NCBI GenBank assembly: GCA_002633005.1
Contig: NMRA01000217.1
Coordinates: forward strand, 422,967-486,966
Source of the DNA: Phoronis australis
Lineage: Eukaryota; Phoronida; Phoronidae
Length of the DNA stretch: 64,000 bases
Direction of reading: 5' to 3'
Shown here: piece by piece, positions 49,386 to 61,974 of the stretch
Numbering within the stretch: position 1 is the stretch's first letter
How the letters are laid out: the number at the start of each line of letters is the position of its first letter
Notes under the pieces: generated by a model
What the model was told of the DNA's origin: nothing
Databases searched by the model: none
What the model saw: only the letters and a program-made list of their open reading frames with translations
Made by a program: the position numbers and the translations under genes

Positions 49386-52300
49386 ATTGGTACATATTTT
49401 CATCACATCATAACCTTTGATAACATAATACTGCATCATCCCAGAGCTTTAACATTGGAAATAATGGCAGCATGACCGCTTACCACGTACCCTTACACGT
49501 GGTATTATTTTGCTAAGTTCAAATAACAGTGCCAGCGTGCGGTTTATCAGTAAGCAATGAGAAACTGAACAAACATTGAAAGTCATTGATAGAGTTACGT
49601 TGTTAGCACAGTAACAATTAAATGCAGCTATTAATACCTATTCTGTCAATGATGAAACTCAACTTTTCATTTAGACCACTTGCCAGTATAAAATTGGCCT
49701 CAACTTGTTCCTTTTTTCAAATGAGGCATGGTTGGTGTTGCAAAGCTGACACATAGTTATTGCGCGAGACCATGCTGCGTGAGTAGAATGACATGCCGTT
49801 ACAAGTCAGATCAACCTGTAGAGACTGTCTCAAGTAATAAAACGTGCCAGTCATTTCCAAGAAAGAATTTGAGATCAATTTCATACTAACGGTAAGTGGT
49901 TTAAACAAAAAACTGGTTTTAATCGTGATGGAAGGCGTACTGATATCCACTTTAAATACCAACAATCATCAAGCATAGATTTTTACAAGATCATACACGA
50001 ACCTTTGATGCCGATGACGAGTATACAGATGACCCAGAAAAAGAGGACATGGACAGAGATCCTTAAAGTCCTGCTCTCAAACTGCCCATGTGGTTCCAGT
50101 ATCCGAAAATACTTACTACATAAATTCTTATTTTCGACACCCTTTCTTAATATTCTTTTCGCCTTTCTTGCCAAAAGCGATTTTTAACAGTATTTGACCC
50201 TTCTCTGTGAGCGTATAATTACCGGCTGTCATCGGTTATTTCCGTACCCACATTTCCGGCTCATCAGTTCAGGAACTTGTCTTGAACGCCGCCATTTTTT
50301 CCTTGTAACTGAATGTGCTATGGCTTGCTCGAAAAGTCTTCATTATTTTGTTTTATTAGTAATATCTCGTGATTCGTTCGCATATGTAGTGTATTTATAG
50401 TTTGTAGTTAGTGGTCGTTGATTTTTTTTGGAATGTTACGCGTACTTAGTATGTTAAAATAGCATTGGTGTTTAGTTCCTTACGTAGGCCGGTCGAACCT
50501 AGGAACCAACATGGGTCGAACCAATTTTTTTCGGTTTTATTTTTTTCTCGTTTTGAAAAGTGCTTTGCTATCATCGGAAAGGTAGCACATTCTACTCAGT
50601 AAAAATCGAAAAAGTATCAAAATCGGGGCAAGCAGTGTAAAGTTATTGCAAGTTTTGTGGCGAAATTTGGGTCACTTTGTTTGGATCGCGTCGGCCATAT
50701 TGGAGGACAACGGGATAAGTTACGAGTGTGTAAATTGTTTTCGCCAACAAATTACGGTGAAATTTAGTTAGACATATCTTTACTTACTATTCTGCACGAT
50801 TTAACAGTGTTCACTAAATTTCAGCCTCGCAGTTGTTACTCATTAAGTGATAAATGTGCTTACAATTCCCGTTGGACTTCGTCTCATTTCTGGCGGCACC
50901 GACAACATGGCGACTTTTGATGAACTGAAAGGCATGTTCAATCGGCTACTTTGTAATTTGTGAACATTTAACGTTGATACATTTTGACAAACGTTGCTAC
51001 AAAAAAGAAACTTTGTTCAATTTTCGTGTTTTTTATGCAAAAATATAAGATATATTCGAATTATTTTACTGTAAATTTCCTATTCAGGTGATCTTATACT
51101 AAGCTAAAAAATAGTTGAAATAATTTTGAAATGGTTTTTTGTTTGACTGTCAACTGCTGTTCAAGACTTGATTCGGTGTCACAAAATGATTCATACTTTT
51201 CTAAATTTTAAGTCTCAACTGCTTACAAGTCATGTTTTGTAACTTATTGCTTCTTAATTCAGGTTATCAAGTCAACAATATGAATAATCTTAATTTGAGA
51301 AATAAGCTATGTTGGATTGTGAAGCCTCAAACCTCTAATTCTTGTTACTTGCAATATTGTTTTAAATGATGCTTGTCAAATTCTGGTGTAAGGAAACACT
51401 ATTCCGTCACCATGGTAATAGTTACATGTATGTCCACTTTCATATCATGGAAACTGTTGCTGTTGAATAGTGTTTGTAATGCTAACTGTGGTAAAGTATT
51501 GTGCATTTTAAGTTACTTATTATGTTAAAAGTTTGAATCATTTTGGGTTAATGAATAAAAAATGATAACATGCTGTATTGGACTTGTCATACTTATGTGC
51601 TCGAACGAGCTCCCTTTTTGGAGAACTGGAAAAAGGTCTGCCTCAGTCACAGAAGCACGAATTCCAAAAAAAGTAGAAAATGAGACAATATTCCACTAGA
51701 AGACAGGAAGTACCAAAATTTAGGGTCTGCAATTCATAGCTCTGAACAGACCCACTGAATCTCATAATAAAAGATAGACATTCCCAAAAATTCCAGCCCC
51801 CCATTCTTTTAGGCTTTGTGCGCTCATACAAAGTCTGGGAAAATCTCTATTGAAAGCCAACAACTTTGCACAGTTCGCCAGAAGTACCCAAGTTCTAAAT
51901 AAACCTCGTTTGAGCGACCACTGTGGCCAGCGACCAGTTAGGCCTAAGGGTAGCCTTGGCGCAAAGCTGTATAGGCCTACTAACAAGCTGTATTTTGACG
52001 ATAGTCTTCACTGGTAGCTGGTGACTGAGGCTAACTAAGGTCTGCCACAGCAGTGTGACACAGGACTAACCAGCCCGTAATTTCTACCCTTGAATATATG
52101 CAGCATTTATGATTTGACCATTTTACTTCGACAAAACAGCTTGCAACCGCATGCATTTACCGTTCGCCAGCGTCTGGTCTCGATCCACACCGGGTCCTAT
52201 AGGCTGCGGTCCCGAGTCTGGCAAAATAATTTCAAAATTTATTCGCCACATTTCTTCAGCAAATTAGATAAAAATGTCCGTAGTTTGATTTTATTAAAAT

Positions 52301-52526
52301 TAAGGCGTGCTGTCGATTATTTTATCCCCGTTTGCTGGCTGGTAACAGTACAGGCACTGCTCCAGTCGCACTGACGGCGTTTTCTCGGCCTGGGTTCCTG
52401 AATGAATAGTACTTCAGAATGGTGGTGGTTCTTCGAGTGCGAATCATGAGTGGCGCGTTCATTTAAACTTTTTTCGAGTACGGATCGCGTATTAGTTATG
52501 GGGTAGGTACTTCTTGGATCCTTATA
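49386..52526. other. Intergenic, possible 5' exon near 50910
   Basis: No gene is assigned. The segment at 50908-50964 has an ATG in strong context (ccgacaacATGGCGac) with an 18-codon frame ending TGA. Nearby gccatattgg (50694) and gccgccatttt (50288) resemble YY1-type sites of TATA-less promoters. Support is thin. Confidence 0.25.
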
Positions 52527-53239
52527 CATAGGCGGATTTAGGGGGGGGGCCCAGGGGGCCCGGGCCCCCCCCTTGGCTGCCGCAAAAAAAATAAAACAGT
52601 AAGAGCGTAGGGAAATGGTGAGTTTATTAATTAACCCCGGTAATTAAAATTATACGGATGAAAAANNNNCTCAGAAACTCGCAATACTCTCTTTGTCAAA
52701 CCTTATCTTAAGACGGTTTCCAAAGCAATCCCGTCATTGTTGCCAACACGAAAAATGGATTTGGTCTTTTGGGCATTTGAAGACTATTTCAAATACGAAA
52801 AATTTGTTAAGAATTGATGGCATAAAATATAAAACGTGTAATAAGCATTACAAAAAGAAGTAGGTTTCGCGCGCAAACGCTGTGGCCCATAAACAAGTAA
52901 GTCTTTTAGTATGATAGTTGCAGTTAAATCGTGGTGGTGTAGTAGTAACGTACGTGCGCTCTAACCGCCAGGTCGTGAGTTCGAGTCTTTGATACGTACT
53001 TTTTTTCCTGTTTGACACGTTCTCCGTGTTTTTTTTTGCCTTTTTTCTTGGATAATACTTCAGGAATCAAGGAAAATGCTTGATTTTTAGAGGTAAAAAC
53101 AGAAAAATTTCCTGGGCGGGAGGGGGGTTTGCCCCCATTCGGTGCTATGCGCATCTACAATCGTGGTTCAGTTTGCGCAAATGCTTCCGGGCGGACAAAA
53201 TGTTGGGCCCCCCCTTGTGATATCCTAGATCCGCCACTG
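52527..53239. mobile_element. Element with hAT-like termini
   Basis: The left end is cataggcggatttagggggg, followed by a G/C-homopolymer palindrome (cccagggggcccgggcccccc). The right end reversed is CAGTGGCGGATCTAGGATAT, with ggggggg shortly after. CAGTGGCGGAT-type ends are common in hAT transposons. Both edges abut TTATA (52522-52526 and 53239-53244), a possible target duplication. The interior has no transposase; it includes a 4-N stretch (52666-52669) and a tRNA-like segment. Confidence 0.6.
52925..52990 (+). repeat. tRNA-like segment inside the hAT-like element
   Basis: gtggtggtgtagtagtaacg is A-box-like and ggtcgtgagttcgagtcttt B-box-like, with normal spacing. Either a SINE inserted in the element or an acquired pol III promoter. 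Confidence 0.5.
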
Positions 53240-53328
53240 TTATAACATCCTCTAACCATGTAATAAGGGTTAACAACGTGTGAGAGCAGGATTTTAACCC
53301 TTTAAGATGACAGTAATGATGTTTTTAA

Positions 53329-55014
53329 AGGAGCATGCCACCCAAAAAACAACCTAATTTGTATCAATTTAGATCGAGTAGTTCTACTCCATAACGACAC
53401 GTACGGTTGCGTTACCTGACACCTGACGGCAGACGGAGGTGTTGAAATTATCCAATGGCGTCATCGGTTTCACACGCTGTCTGTTCAGCAGTTAACAACA
53501 CTGGTTACTGGTGTCAACTTATCGCTTGAAGTCTTCGTTTAACACCAATAAATCATCAAACTTCGACGTAAAACCCTTAAAAATACACCGAGTTCTTATA
53601 AAAACGTGTTGTTTTATTTCGCTCTTACGGATTTACATGTATTGGTATTTGGACACACCGTAGCCTACAAAGTTCGACAGGCCAATAAGGTCCGTAGCAG
53701 GAGTTTGGAGTCTGTTCGGAGATAATTTCGAAGTATTTCCGTGAGATACACACAGGAGAACGTAGATCTGTGTTGTTTAGACTTGTGATTTTTTGAGTTC
53801 TAAACACAAAACGCTTGTTATCCTGGCCAGTGGCTCGGAGCCCGATCAGGCCCGTCGCGGACCGGATAGACTCCGAGTCGTTATCCCGGCCAGTGGCTCG
53901 GAAACTGATCAGACATCACAAACATAAACCAGCCAAAGTTCAGTGGAAACTAAACTTCCAGTCAAGAAAATACTATACTAGTGAGCCAAAGTAATGTGCA
54001 ACTGATTATGTTGGTGAATTAGCCACGAAACTGAAAACTTTCTACTTACTCCTCGGGGGCCGCGAACTCAGGTTCCGCTTTGGCCACAGCACCGTCAGGA
54101 CAGAAGTTGTACATTGACAATTATTATTTGAGTAATGTAAATGTAAATAAAGATTCCACTAACACCTGGCCGTGGGATGGAAATCGAGTTGTTTCACAAC
54201 CGTTTCTGCCAGCAAACACTAAATTAGCATGAGCTCACACGGCCTCGTGTCCCGTCAATTAGTTTTATAAAGCCGGTAACGCAGTGATTTATTCATTGCT
54301 GGCTTCTCAAATCATTTGCACTCACGAACACTCCAACGGCATTACAAATTGCATCTAATGAGACATACTTTGTTTCAGTTTTATATAAGTATTGGTTAGG
54401 GTGAGAATAATTCATTTCGAAACAGACCGCTCAGTAATAAACACCAACATGGCAACTCGCAATCCCCGGCGACTTCGGACGAGCTAGAGCTCAGTTCCGA
54501 CTTCGCAGGTGGATCGTTAAGTTTTACAGGCTATCAATTCGAACAGCAGGAATACAGTGATGAATAAATACTAGAGAGGCGCCGTGAACAAGCACAGACA
54601 ACGGAACGGATGGAGTTATTTGGCAAGCCGGCATTTGTCAGGCACTGTCGACGTCTGCAGGTCACAGACACGGAGATGTTTCACGGCCTCATACTTGCTA
54701 TTTACAGCGTGCATTTCATTCTTCACTACCATGAGCCCCTCCCTAAGCATTTCGGACTCTCGAGGAAGTACAAAAAAACGATATACCCGCTTTCCTCGCA
54801 GCTGCTTAGTTCGGACAAGCGGGAACGATGCACCGCAACATAGCGACATTCACTCTGCATATGAACCACTGACGTCGCTAGCGTCGTTTCTCACTTTCCT
54901 CACAGGTTAACGCGACACCTCTTGGCAAGGTAAGGTCGACCGTATGCGAGGCGAAGTGGATATAGACCGATTTAGACGGCAAAGAAGACTAATTAAATCG
55001 GGTGGCATTCTCCT
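53329..55014. mobile_element. Non-autonomous TTAA-flanked DNA transposon, copy 1
   Basis: Terminal inverted repeats AGGAGCATGCCACCC (left) and AGGAGAATGCCACCC (right, reversed) match at 14 of 15 bases. Both ends are directly flanked by TTAA (53325-53328, 55015-55018), a target preference typical of piggyBac-type elements, although the TIR is not the usual CCC start. There is no transposase. The interior holds a direct repeat (ggccagtggctcgga at about 53824 and 53889) and a gene-like 5' fragment near 54449. Confidence 0.8.
54449..54843 (+). pseudogene. Decayed 5' coding fragment inside transposon copy 1
   Basis: After caccaacATGGCAACTCGC, a shift of frame opens TSDELELSSDFAGGSLSF, continuing to YQFEQQEYSDE and a TAA at 54565. 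A further shift opens LERRREQAQTTERMELFGK and runs to 54843. The acidic, then Arg/Glu-rich, composition looks like a real protein N-terminus with two frame breaks. Family not identified. The block from 54676 on is also present in copy 2. Confidence 0.35.
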
Positions 55015-55018
55015 TTAA

Positions 55019-57044
55019 GAAGGCACCAGTTTAAATTTCATTTTGAGGCCTTCGCATTGCTAACTCATACTTGAATCAATGAGTCCGAGATAGCGTGATT
55101 GAATCGGCAAATGAAATCTTATACAGGAGAATTTAGAAGAGACGAAAGGGGCCCGGGCCACCTAGGGTGACCTAGTAAGAATGACACGGATATTATCGTT
55201 TTAGGGCTTGTTTTTCTGAAATTGTCATTGCCTACCATGTAAGATCTTAAAAAATTAGCAGTAAGCATAAGAGCCCTGAGATTAGGGTGTAGAATTGAGA
55301 ACCCCTCGCGTCACGAATTTTTGAGGCAACACTCCCATAACAGCGACCACATTAATTTCTATTGAATACGTTTGCCACCAATGCTCGAGGGGATGGGTGG
55401 AGAGGAACTCGTGGCAACCAAGGGGGGGGGGCATGGTCTTTCACGCTTGTTCTATCCATTCTTGCACTCCACCTTCCTAGGCCTATGATTAGGGCACTGA
55501 ATTTAATCTAGGTGCGATGTTAACACAGAGTAATCCGAAAAAACCGAAACTGGTCTCGACCACCTAGTGTAGTCAGCTTGTCAGGTGCTACAACCCGGCT
55601 TATATGGAATGGAGTCAAACGGTGGAAAATAACCCTGATAACTTTAATAAGTTGTCCTACTGACTTCAAAACAAGATTTAATAGTCGGTCCATGGGAGTC
55701 AGTGTATCATCGTAAAATACTTTACAAATTACAAAGCGAACTTGAAGGATTCCTTTAATTATACCCATTTGCTAAGAATCTTTTCTGCGTTGCAAACCCT
55801 GGGAACTTACCAGTGCTTGGACATCCTTGCAAAATCGCTCTCGAGTGGGGCTATTGATCTATTTGCACTCAAAGACTCCCATACTGCAGACCTACTTCTC
55901 AGAATCCTTTCAGTTTCAGAGTTACATGTACTCTGCAGTCTGATAATTTTTAGCCATTTCTGTTTGCGTTCCATGACCTTTGGATTTTTTGTAGCAGCGC
56001 ATGCGTTATAACAATGTTCACTATTACGTAGTATTAGAAGCGTGCTTTGGCATTTTTGCACATGTTGAAATTTATTGTTTTCCTGAACTTGATACCGTAG
56101 AAAAGCACAGGCTAAGATGGGGTTAAGGGGTATTTTTAGATAAAACGCGGCTCATGGGCCTTTAAGACGACATGCATTACGGCGTTTTTCCGTTGCTCCC
56201 AACTCGTTCGATTCTATAGCCCAACAACAAGCTGGAAAAATCAACCCCGTAGCCAATATCTTACACGACTGAGTAACTCCATTCTGCCATTTATGGTTGG
56301 AGGGCCGGTCTCATTTGTTCGATAATTGCTCTAATCTCCTATCAGATCTTATCTAGCCTGACTGGGCTGTGCTGCTAAAAATGAAAGTTAAGTTATAACA
56401 CATTTGAACATAAACCAATAGCATTTTGGAATTCCTTGTCAAATGCTCATCATGTTTAGTTTTTGAATCACCAAAATCGCCCAACTACAACAGAAGTTAA
56501 GACAATCCATTCTGCCAGGTTTCAGTAACCCTTTGAAGCCTGGGAGATAATTGGCCTGTTGTCATACGGGACAATAGACTGTGCTGGGCAGTCAACAAAG
56601 GAGCCACATGTTATCGCACGTTCAGAACCCCTCACGTCTGGAAAAATTGCTGAACGACAGAGCGCCGTCTTGAGATCGCAAAATAAAAAGGAGGTCCACC
56701 TTCCCATCACAACATTTTCCTTCCCAGTTCTCTTCCCTCCCTCGCATTTGTGGGTCTGTCCTGCCAATCACAAAGGTCTGACTATAGTTACGAGGTCCAT
56801 TCCCATCAGCAGTGTATTAGCGCTATAAAATCGCCTGTAGAATAAACTGCACGTCATTTAAAAAGGATACTAGACCCCATATTGATGATTTCAAGCAATT
56901 TTTGTTCTGTCACTTGCTAATGCATCATTGATGTCAGAGTTGAAAGATAAAGCAGGAATCAACTAAAAACTTATAACCCCTACCTTACAAATTGGGTATT
57001 TTTCCTTTAACTTGAAATTTTAACAACCGTCAGCTGCTCGTCCC
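55019..57044. other. No recognised feature
   Basis: Intergenic; a G-rich run at about 55421-55431, nothing coding. Confidence 0.4.
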
Positions 57045-57205
57045 TTAGTCAAGTTTTCTCCCACAAAGCAAAAAACATAGACAAAGCTCATTTTTCTTAT
57101 ATGGATAATGTGACCTTTGGCCTTGGATGTAAACAAAACTAATGCGATTTTAAGCAGCTGCCAGTATGACGTCTTCGAGCGCAGGAGCGCAACCCATGTA
57201 CATGT
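57045..57205 (+). repeat. Dispersed repeat, copy 2
   Basis: Homologous to 33595-33800 in the same orientation; the clearest shared blocks are gatgtaaacaaaac and aagcagc. A small deletion relative to copy 1 near its start. Confidence 0.65.
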
Positions 57206-58099
57206 ATATTATTAGGTGAGGAGATTTTGAGAACTGGATTGGGATGAAAGCATAACTTTAACGGAATTTTGTTATTTTAGATGTACTGGTCTAACCATAG
57301 TCCTAGCAAAGCCTTAGTTAGTAGAATAAGAAAACGCGAGCTCAGAATCACGCAAATGTATGCCCGCCAAATGGTAGGTGAAACTGCAATTTCGTGCCAT
57401 GTTGCGTCACCGCGAGATCCCAGCACAAACAACAAAAGGCCGTTAACAGTTTTACTGAATAGGGGTCCAAATAGAACACCATTGCGTGCGGGTATAATTC
57501 CAAACTGTTTAAATTAAAAGGCGTTTCACGCGGTGACGTTGACAAAAGCAAGCCAATACGCCCAGCAGTTCGTTACATTTGACAATCTAAGGCACTATTT
57601 GGTTCAGTGCGATGCTCTTAACATACAATAGGAACCGAGTTTACAGGTGTTTTGTTTTTTCAAATATAGCAAATCTGACGATTTCTCTAGAAATTCTTGC
57701 AATAGTCAATGTGAATAACTGTCACGTTAGCATCCCCAAGAACAGTTTAAATGGTATTTTTTACGAGTTTTCGCGTTCCACGCCTCTTTAAATTAATTTC
57801 ACAGTCACCTAGCTGCATTCAACGTTTAAACAATTGTTAAATTGTCAACGGGTCAACCGTACTTTCGTGGAAAATTGAAGTTAAATTTTGCCGTAGGGAT
57901 TGAGAACTGCACATTCATTTAGGACAATATTTTGCTGATACGGTGGTTCGAGGTAAGTTTAGTTAGTTTGAAAGAATGTAGATTGAGAGGTTTATTGTAA
58001 GATAAAGTAATAATGTACAAAAACGACAGTATAGTAGTATATAAAATATTTTTCTAACCTAACGAAGATGGGCAATAAAAAGTGCCATTAATTTATTCA
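57206..58099. other. No recognised feature
   Basis: Intergenic sequence with no coding or repeat structure recognised. Confidence 0.4.
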
Positions 58100-58165
58100 A
58101 GATGGGGAAATTAAACTCGTGGCCTCACAGTTGTGCACGTACTATTGCCCACGAGACCACTGATC
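58100..58165 (-). repeat. tRNA-like SINE head
   Basis: On the minus strand TGGTCTCGTGGGCAATAGTA is A-box-like and GGCCACGAGTTTAATTTCC B-box-like, with tRNA spacing. Resembles the 52925 segment in layout. Confidence 0.5.
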
Positions 58166-59482
58166 ATCTACTCATCCAGGATAATTACTGCGACTGAAAA
58201 ATGACAGTGATGAGATGTTTTCTTCGACCTTGAACATTGAGATGCGAAGTTCAAGACGTCTTCACCTCCAGCGCGACACTCACATCAGTCATAGAGTACT
58301 GGAAATTTAATAGTTACAAATGGAAACACCAGGTTAAAAGGTTGAGAACACTGTTGAATGTACTCTAGTTGTTACATGTACGTGTACGGTGGTGTGGACA
58401 AACTCATAACATAGAAAAAAGACATATCTATCAATCACATTGTTTGTTCTTTGGCGATGACAGAGCACATTACAGGAGAAAATGTGTTCGCTAGTCGCGT
58501 GTGACAAGAACGAGTTGCCATGGCAACAACAGTTGAGTGCGGGTATAAACATGAGGGGCACACATGGAAACGGACAGTTGGAAACAATTCACACAGGTAA
58601 TTTGTGCATTATAGGTAAACTGAGGTAAGTGACTGGCTTTCGATAAACTTCTTTTCATTTTCCTAATAGAGAGCACGACAAAATAGCTTTTGTTTAAACA
58701 ATGGAATTGTCGCCCTTTCATTCCCCAAAGAATTTAAGATTTGAAGCAACACAAGACTAAAGGTTATACCTCTTAACTATATTGCCGCTGTAAGTTTGCT
58801 GTTTGTATGCAGTGAGGGTGCGACCTCATTCTCTGTAAACAGCGTATCGCCAGCTAGAGAAAATGGACGAAAAGTTATGGGTGTATGATTTGAGAAATCT
58901 CAACAAGAAGTCAGTACACCAAGCCAAATATCAGCAAAACTACTCGTTTTTTCATTTCCAAATATCGTTAATCTTGGAGATTTGATTTTGGACTTAACGC
59001 TAACCTACCTATTGCAGCTGACCCGTGACCATGTTATTCCACTAGTCAGTGTATTTACACAGTTTTTAGCTTCTAAAGAAGGAAAAATGAATTAAAACCC
59101 CTTAAAGCAGATATAAACCTACCGTCTATTACACCTTTTTTCAAAACTTGGGCTCAAAATTTTCCTCAGTGAAAACAGGTGTGATTTGGGCTTTGAAAGA
59201 ACTGTCTCTTTGTTATTGCTAGAATTTTCCGACAGAGTGATAAAAATTACAAATGTGCTCCTCCGACAGATAACGCGTTTGTTCTCACTTTAAGTTTAAT
59301 AAAACGATCCCAAATAGAATTCGCTTTCCGTCAACAACAAAACCATCAGAACCATCAATTACTCAAGTAAACGCTTAAGATTATTAGTGGGTGTTGTCAA
59401 ACTCTGAAATCTCGAATTCATAAATAGCACATCTACGCATTGCCGTCTCATTCCGCAACAGTTTTGGATCTAATATATTTAA
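58166..59482. other. No recognised feature
   Basis: Intergenic sequence with no coding or repeat structure recognised. Confidence 0.4.
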
Positions 59483-60915
59483 GGAGAATACCACCAAAAA
59501 CAACGTACTTTGTATCAATTCATATCGAGTAGTTCCACTCGATAACGGCAAGTTCAGTCCTTTTTCCTGACACCAGACGGCAGACGGAGGTGCTGACATT
59601 AACCAATGACGTCACAGGTTCTAACACAAGCTGTTAATCAGTTCTCCACACACTGGCTTCATCACTTTACACCAATAAATCACTAAAAGGCGATGCAAAC
59701 CCCTTACAAATACAATAATTTCTTAAACAAACGAGTTGTTTTATTTCGCTGTTACCGATTTATAGAAATTTTAAACGTACCATAGCTTACAAAGTTCGGT
59801 AGGCCAGCTTACCGAGGTCGGTCGCGGAAAGTTTACAACTGTTCGGTGATAAATTATAATTATTCTTCGTGAAATACAGCCAGGGCAGCATAGCCGGGTG
59901 TTGTAATTTTAGACTTACGAATTTTTTTCAGTTCTAAACACAAAAGAGGCTCGTTTTAACCCAGTTGCTCGGAATCCGATTAGGCCTGACGCCGGCGGCA
60001 GGACTGGAAACATCGCGAACATAAACCAGCCGGCTGCCAAATTTGAAAATTTTAATTTTAAAATTTTAAAAACTTTCAGATACGAAAAGACTAGATTAGT
60101 GAACCAAAGAAGTAATGTGCACGTAAATATTTTGGTAAAACCGCCGTAACATTACAAATCTACTTTCCTGTCGGGGGTCGCGAAGCCAGGTTCCCCTAAC
60201 ACAGAACCGTACAGTGCAAAAGATGTGCAGTAACATGATCCGAATAATGTTTATATACAGACATATCAAAAAGATTCCCTTAACGGCTGACTATACCATA
60301 TAAAATCGAGTTCTTGATCTACAACAGGTTTCTGTCAGCGTTCAAAATTAGCATGCACCCACACAGCCTCGGGTGCCTTGTCAATTAGTTTTATTGCATT
60401 TGAAGCCAGTAACGCACTATAATTTATTCATTGTTCGTTTCTCAAAACATTTGCACTCACGACCACTCCAAAGGCATTGCAAAATGTATCTACTTCCAAG
60501 ACACTGTTTCAGCTTCATTAATCGTGGGTTAGGGTGAGAATAATTCATTTTGAAATAGAACAATGACGGCCACAAACTCGGACATATTTCACGGCCTCAT
60601 ACTTGGTATTAACGTCATGTTTTCATTCTTTACTACCGCAAGCCACTTCCGAAGCATTTCGGGTTGGCGAAAAAATCGAAAAAAAAAAACGATATTCCCG
60701 TTTTCTTGCAGCTTCGGAGTTCGCGCAATCGGGAACGATGCCCCACACCATAGCGGCACACACTCAGCTCAAGAACCACTGACGTCGCTGGGCACTCCTC
60801 TCCCTCACAGGTTGACGTGACACCTGTCGGCGAGGTAAGATCGATCGTATACGAGGTGGTGTGGATATAGATCGATTAAGACGGTAAAAAAAAATTAAAT
60901 CGGGTGGCATTCTCC
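59483..60915. mobile_element. Non-autonomous TTAA-flanked DNA transposon, copy 2
   Basis: Ends GGAGAATACCACC and, reversed, GGAGAATGCCACC, directly flanked by TTAA (59479-59482 and 60916-60919). It aligns end to end with 53329-55014 in the same orientation: tcgagtagttccactc, ccagacggcagacggaggtg, ttcatttcgaaat-like and ttcacggcctcata blocks. It is about 250 bp shorter, mostly because the gene-like fragment is deleted between the ATG (60563) and ttcacggcc. Confidence 0.8.
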
Positions 60916-60919
60916 TTAA

Positions 60920-61974
60920 AGTGTGGACTTGATTTCAAACCCCAATACGCTCTGATATAATAGTCAACATTAACAACTCAACAGCTGCAAAATCATCCTT
61001 TAAATTTGAAAAAAAAACACGTTTTTGAGAGGCGCTCATTTGAAGGAATAGCATGATCAGATGCCCGTTTCATGGACCTTTTCCTGTCTCAACTTAGACT
61101 GCAANGTGTGTGTGTGGGGGGGGGCTCAGATCCCATTTTAAGTGTCAAATTCGGAACACGGCGCAATAGTAACGGAACTATGGCTAAGTACAATGTATAG
61201 GCTCTCCGGTGGTATCCCAGGCAACCGGCAGTGGCGCTGGGCACTACGACTCCGTTTCCGTCGTCTGTTCCACTGTGCAATGAAGAAAATTGCTTCATTT
61301 TTCGAGTCATTTTGTCTGACTACTTCTGACTTGTTTTGCATACGTAGTAAAGTGCACGATAATGCGGAAATGAAGGGCTTGCTCCAAATCGCAAAAATGG
61401 GCAAACACGGCTTTGATATGTGCACTATTCAAATTCCACAGATACGACACCTTTTGTTGACATTCACCTACATGTATTTTTAAAATTTGTAAAATATGAA
61501 CTGATCGCAACTTTCGCGAGAATATGTGTTCTCAACTTACATGTGGAAGCATTTGATTTTTGGTCACCCTGTATCAAGAGTTGTGACAATATTCAAATTG
61601 ATGCTCCCTCGTACCAGATTATTTAACCCATTAACAATTGCCTGAGTAAATACACTTTTAATTGCAACTTATGAACTTTAGAAAAAAATATGCGTCCGAT
61701 ACATATGGTGTGATTTGAAAAAGACATCATTACTAGTGTGTATCTCAAAAAGACTTAAACATTACTGTTCAATGTTATAGTGCTAGAGCGTGCCGGCTAG
61801 AGCCGCATGCAGTTGTAATGTCATGCTAAGCTTTTACGAAAACACTCGTGGTGAGCGGTCCATGGCGTGGAACGCTGCAAACGCGCAAAGAGAATTGTAC
61901 GACCTTTGAATCTACTTTTTCAGATACACCGCGGCGAGGAACAGAACACTACCTCCATACTAAATCTGCGACTC
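60920..61974. other. Upstream flank of the GPCR gene
   Basis: Contains a G-rich/GT run at 61106-61125 (with an N at 61105) and no recognised coding sequence before the GPCR. A good acceptor, ctactttttcag, ends at 61923 and may mark the start of the GPCR coding exon after an unseen 5' UTR exon. Confidence 0.4.
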
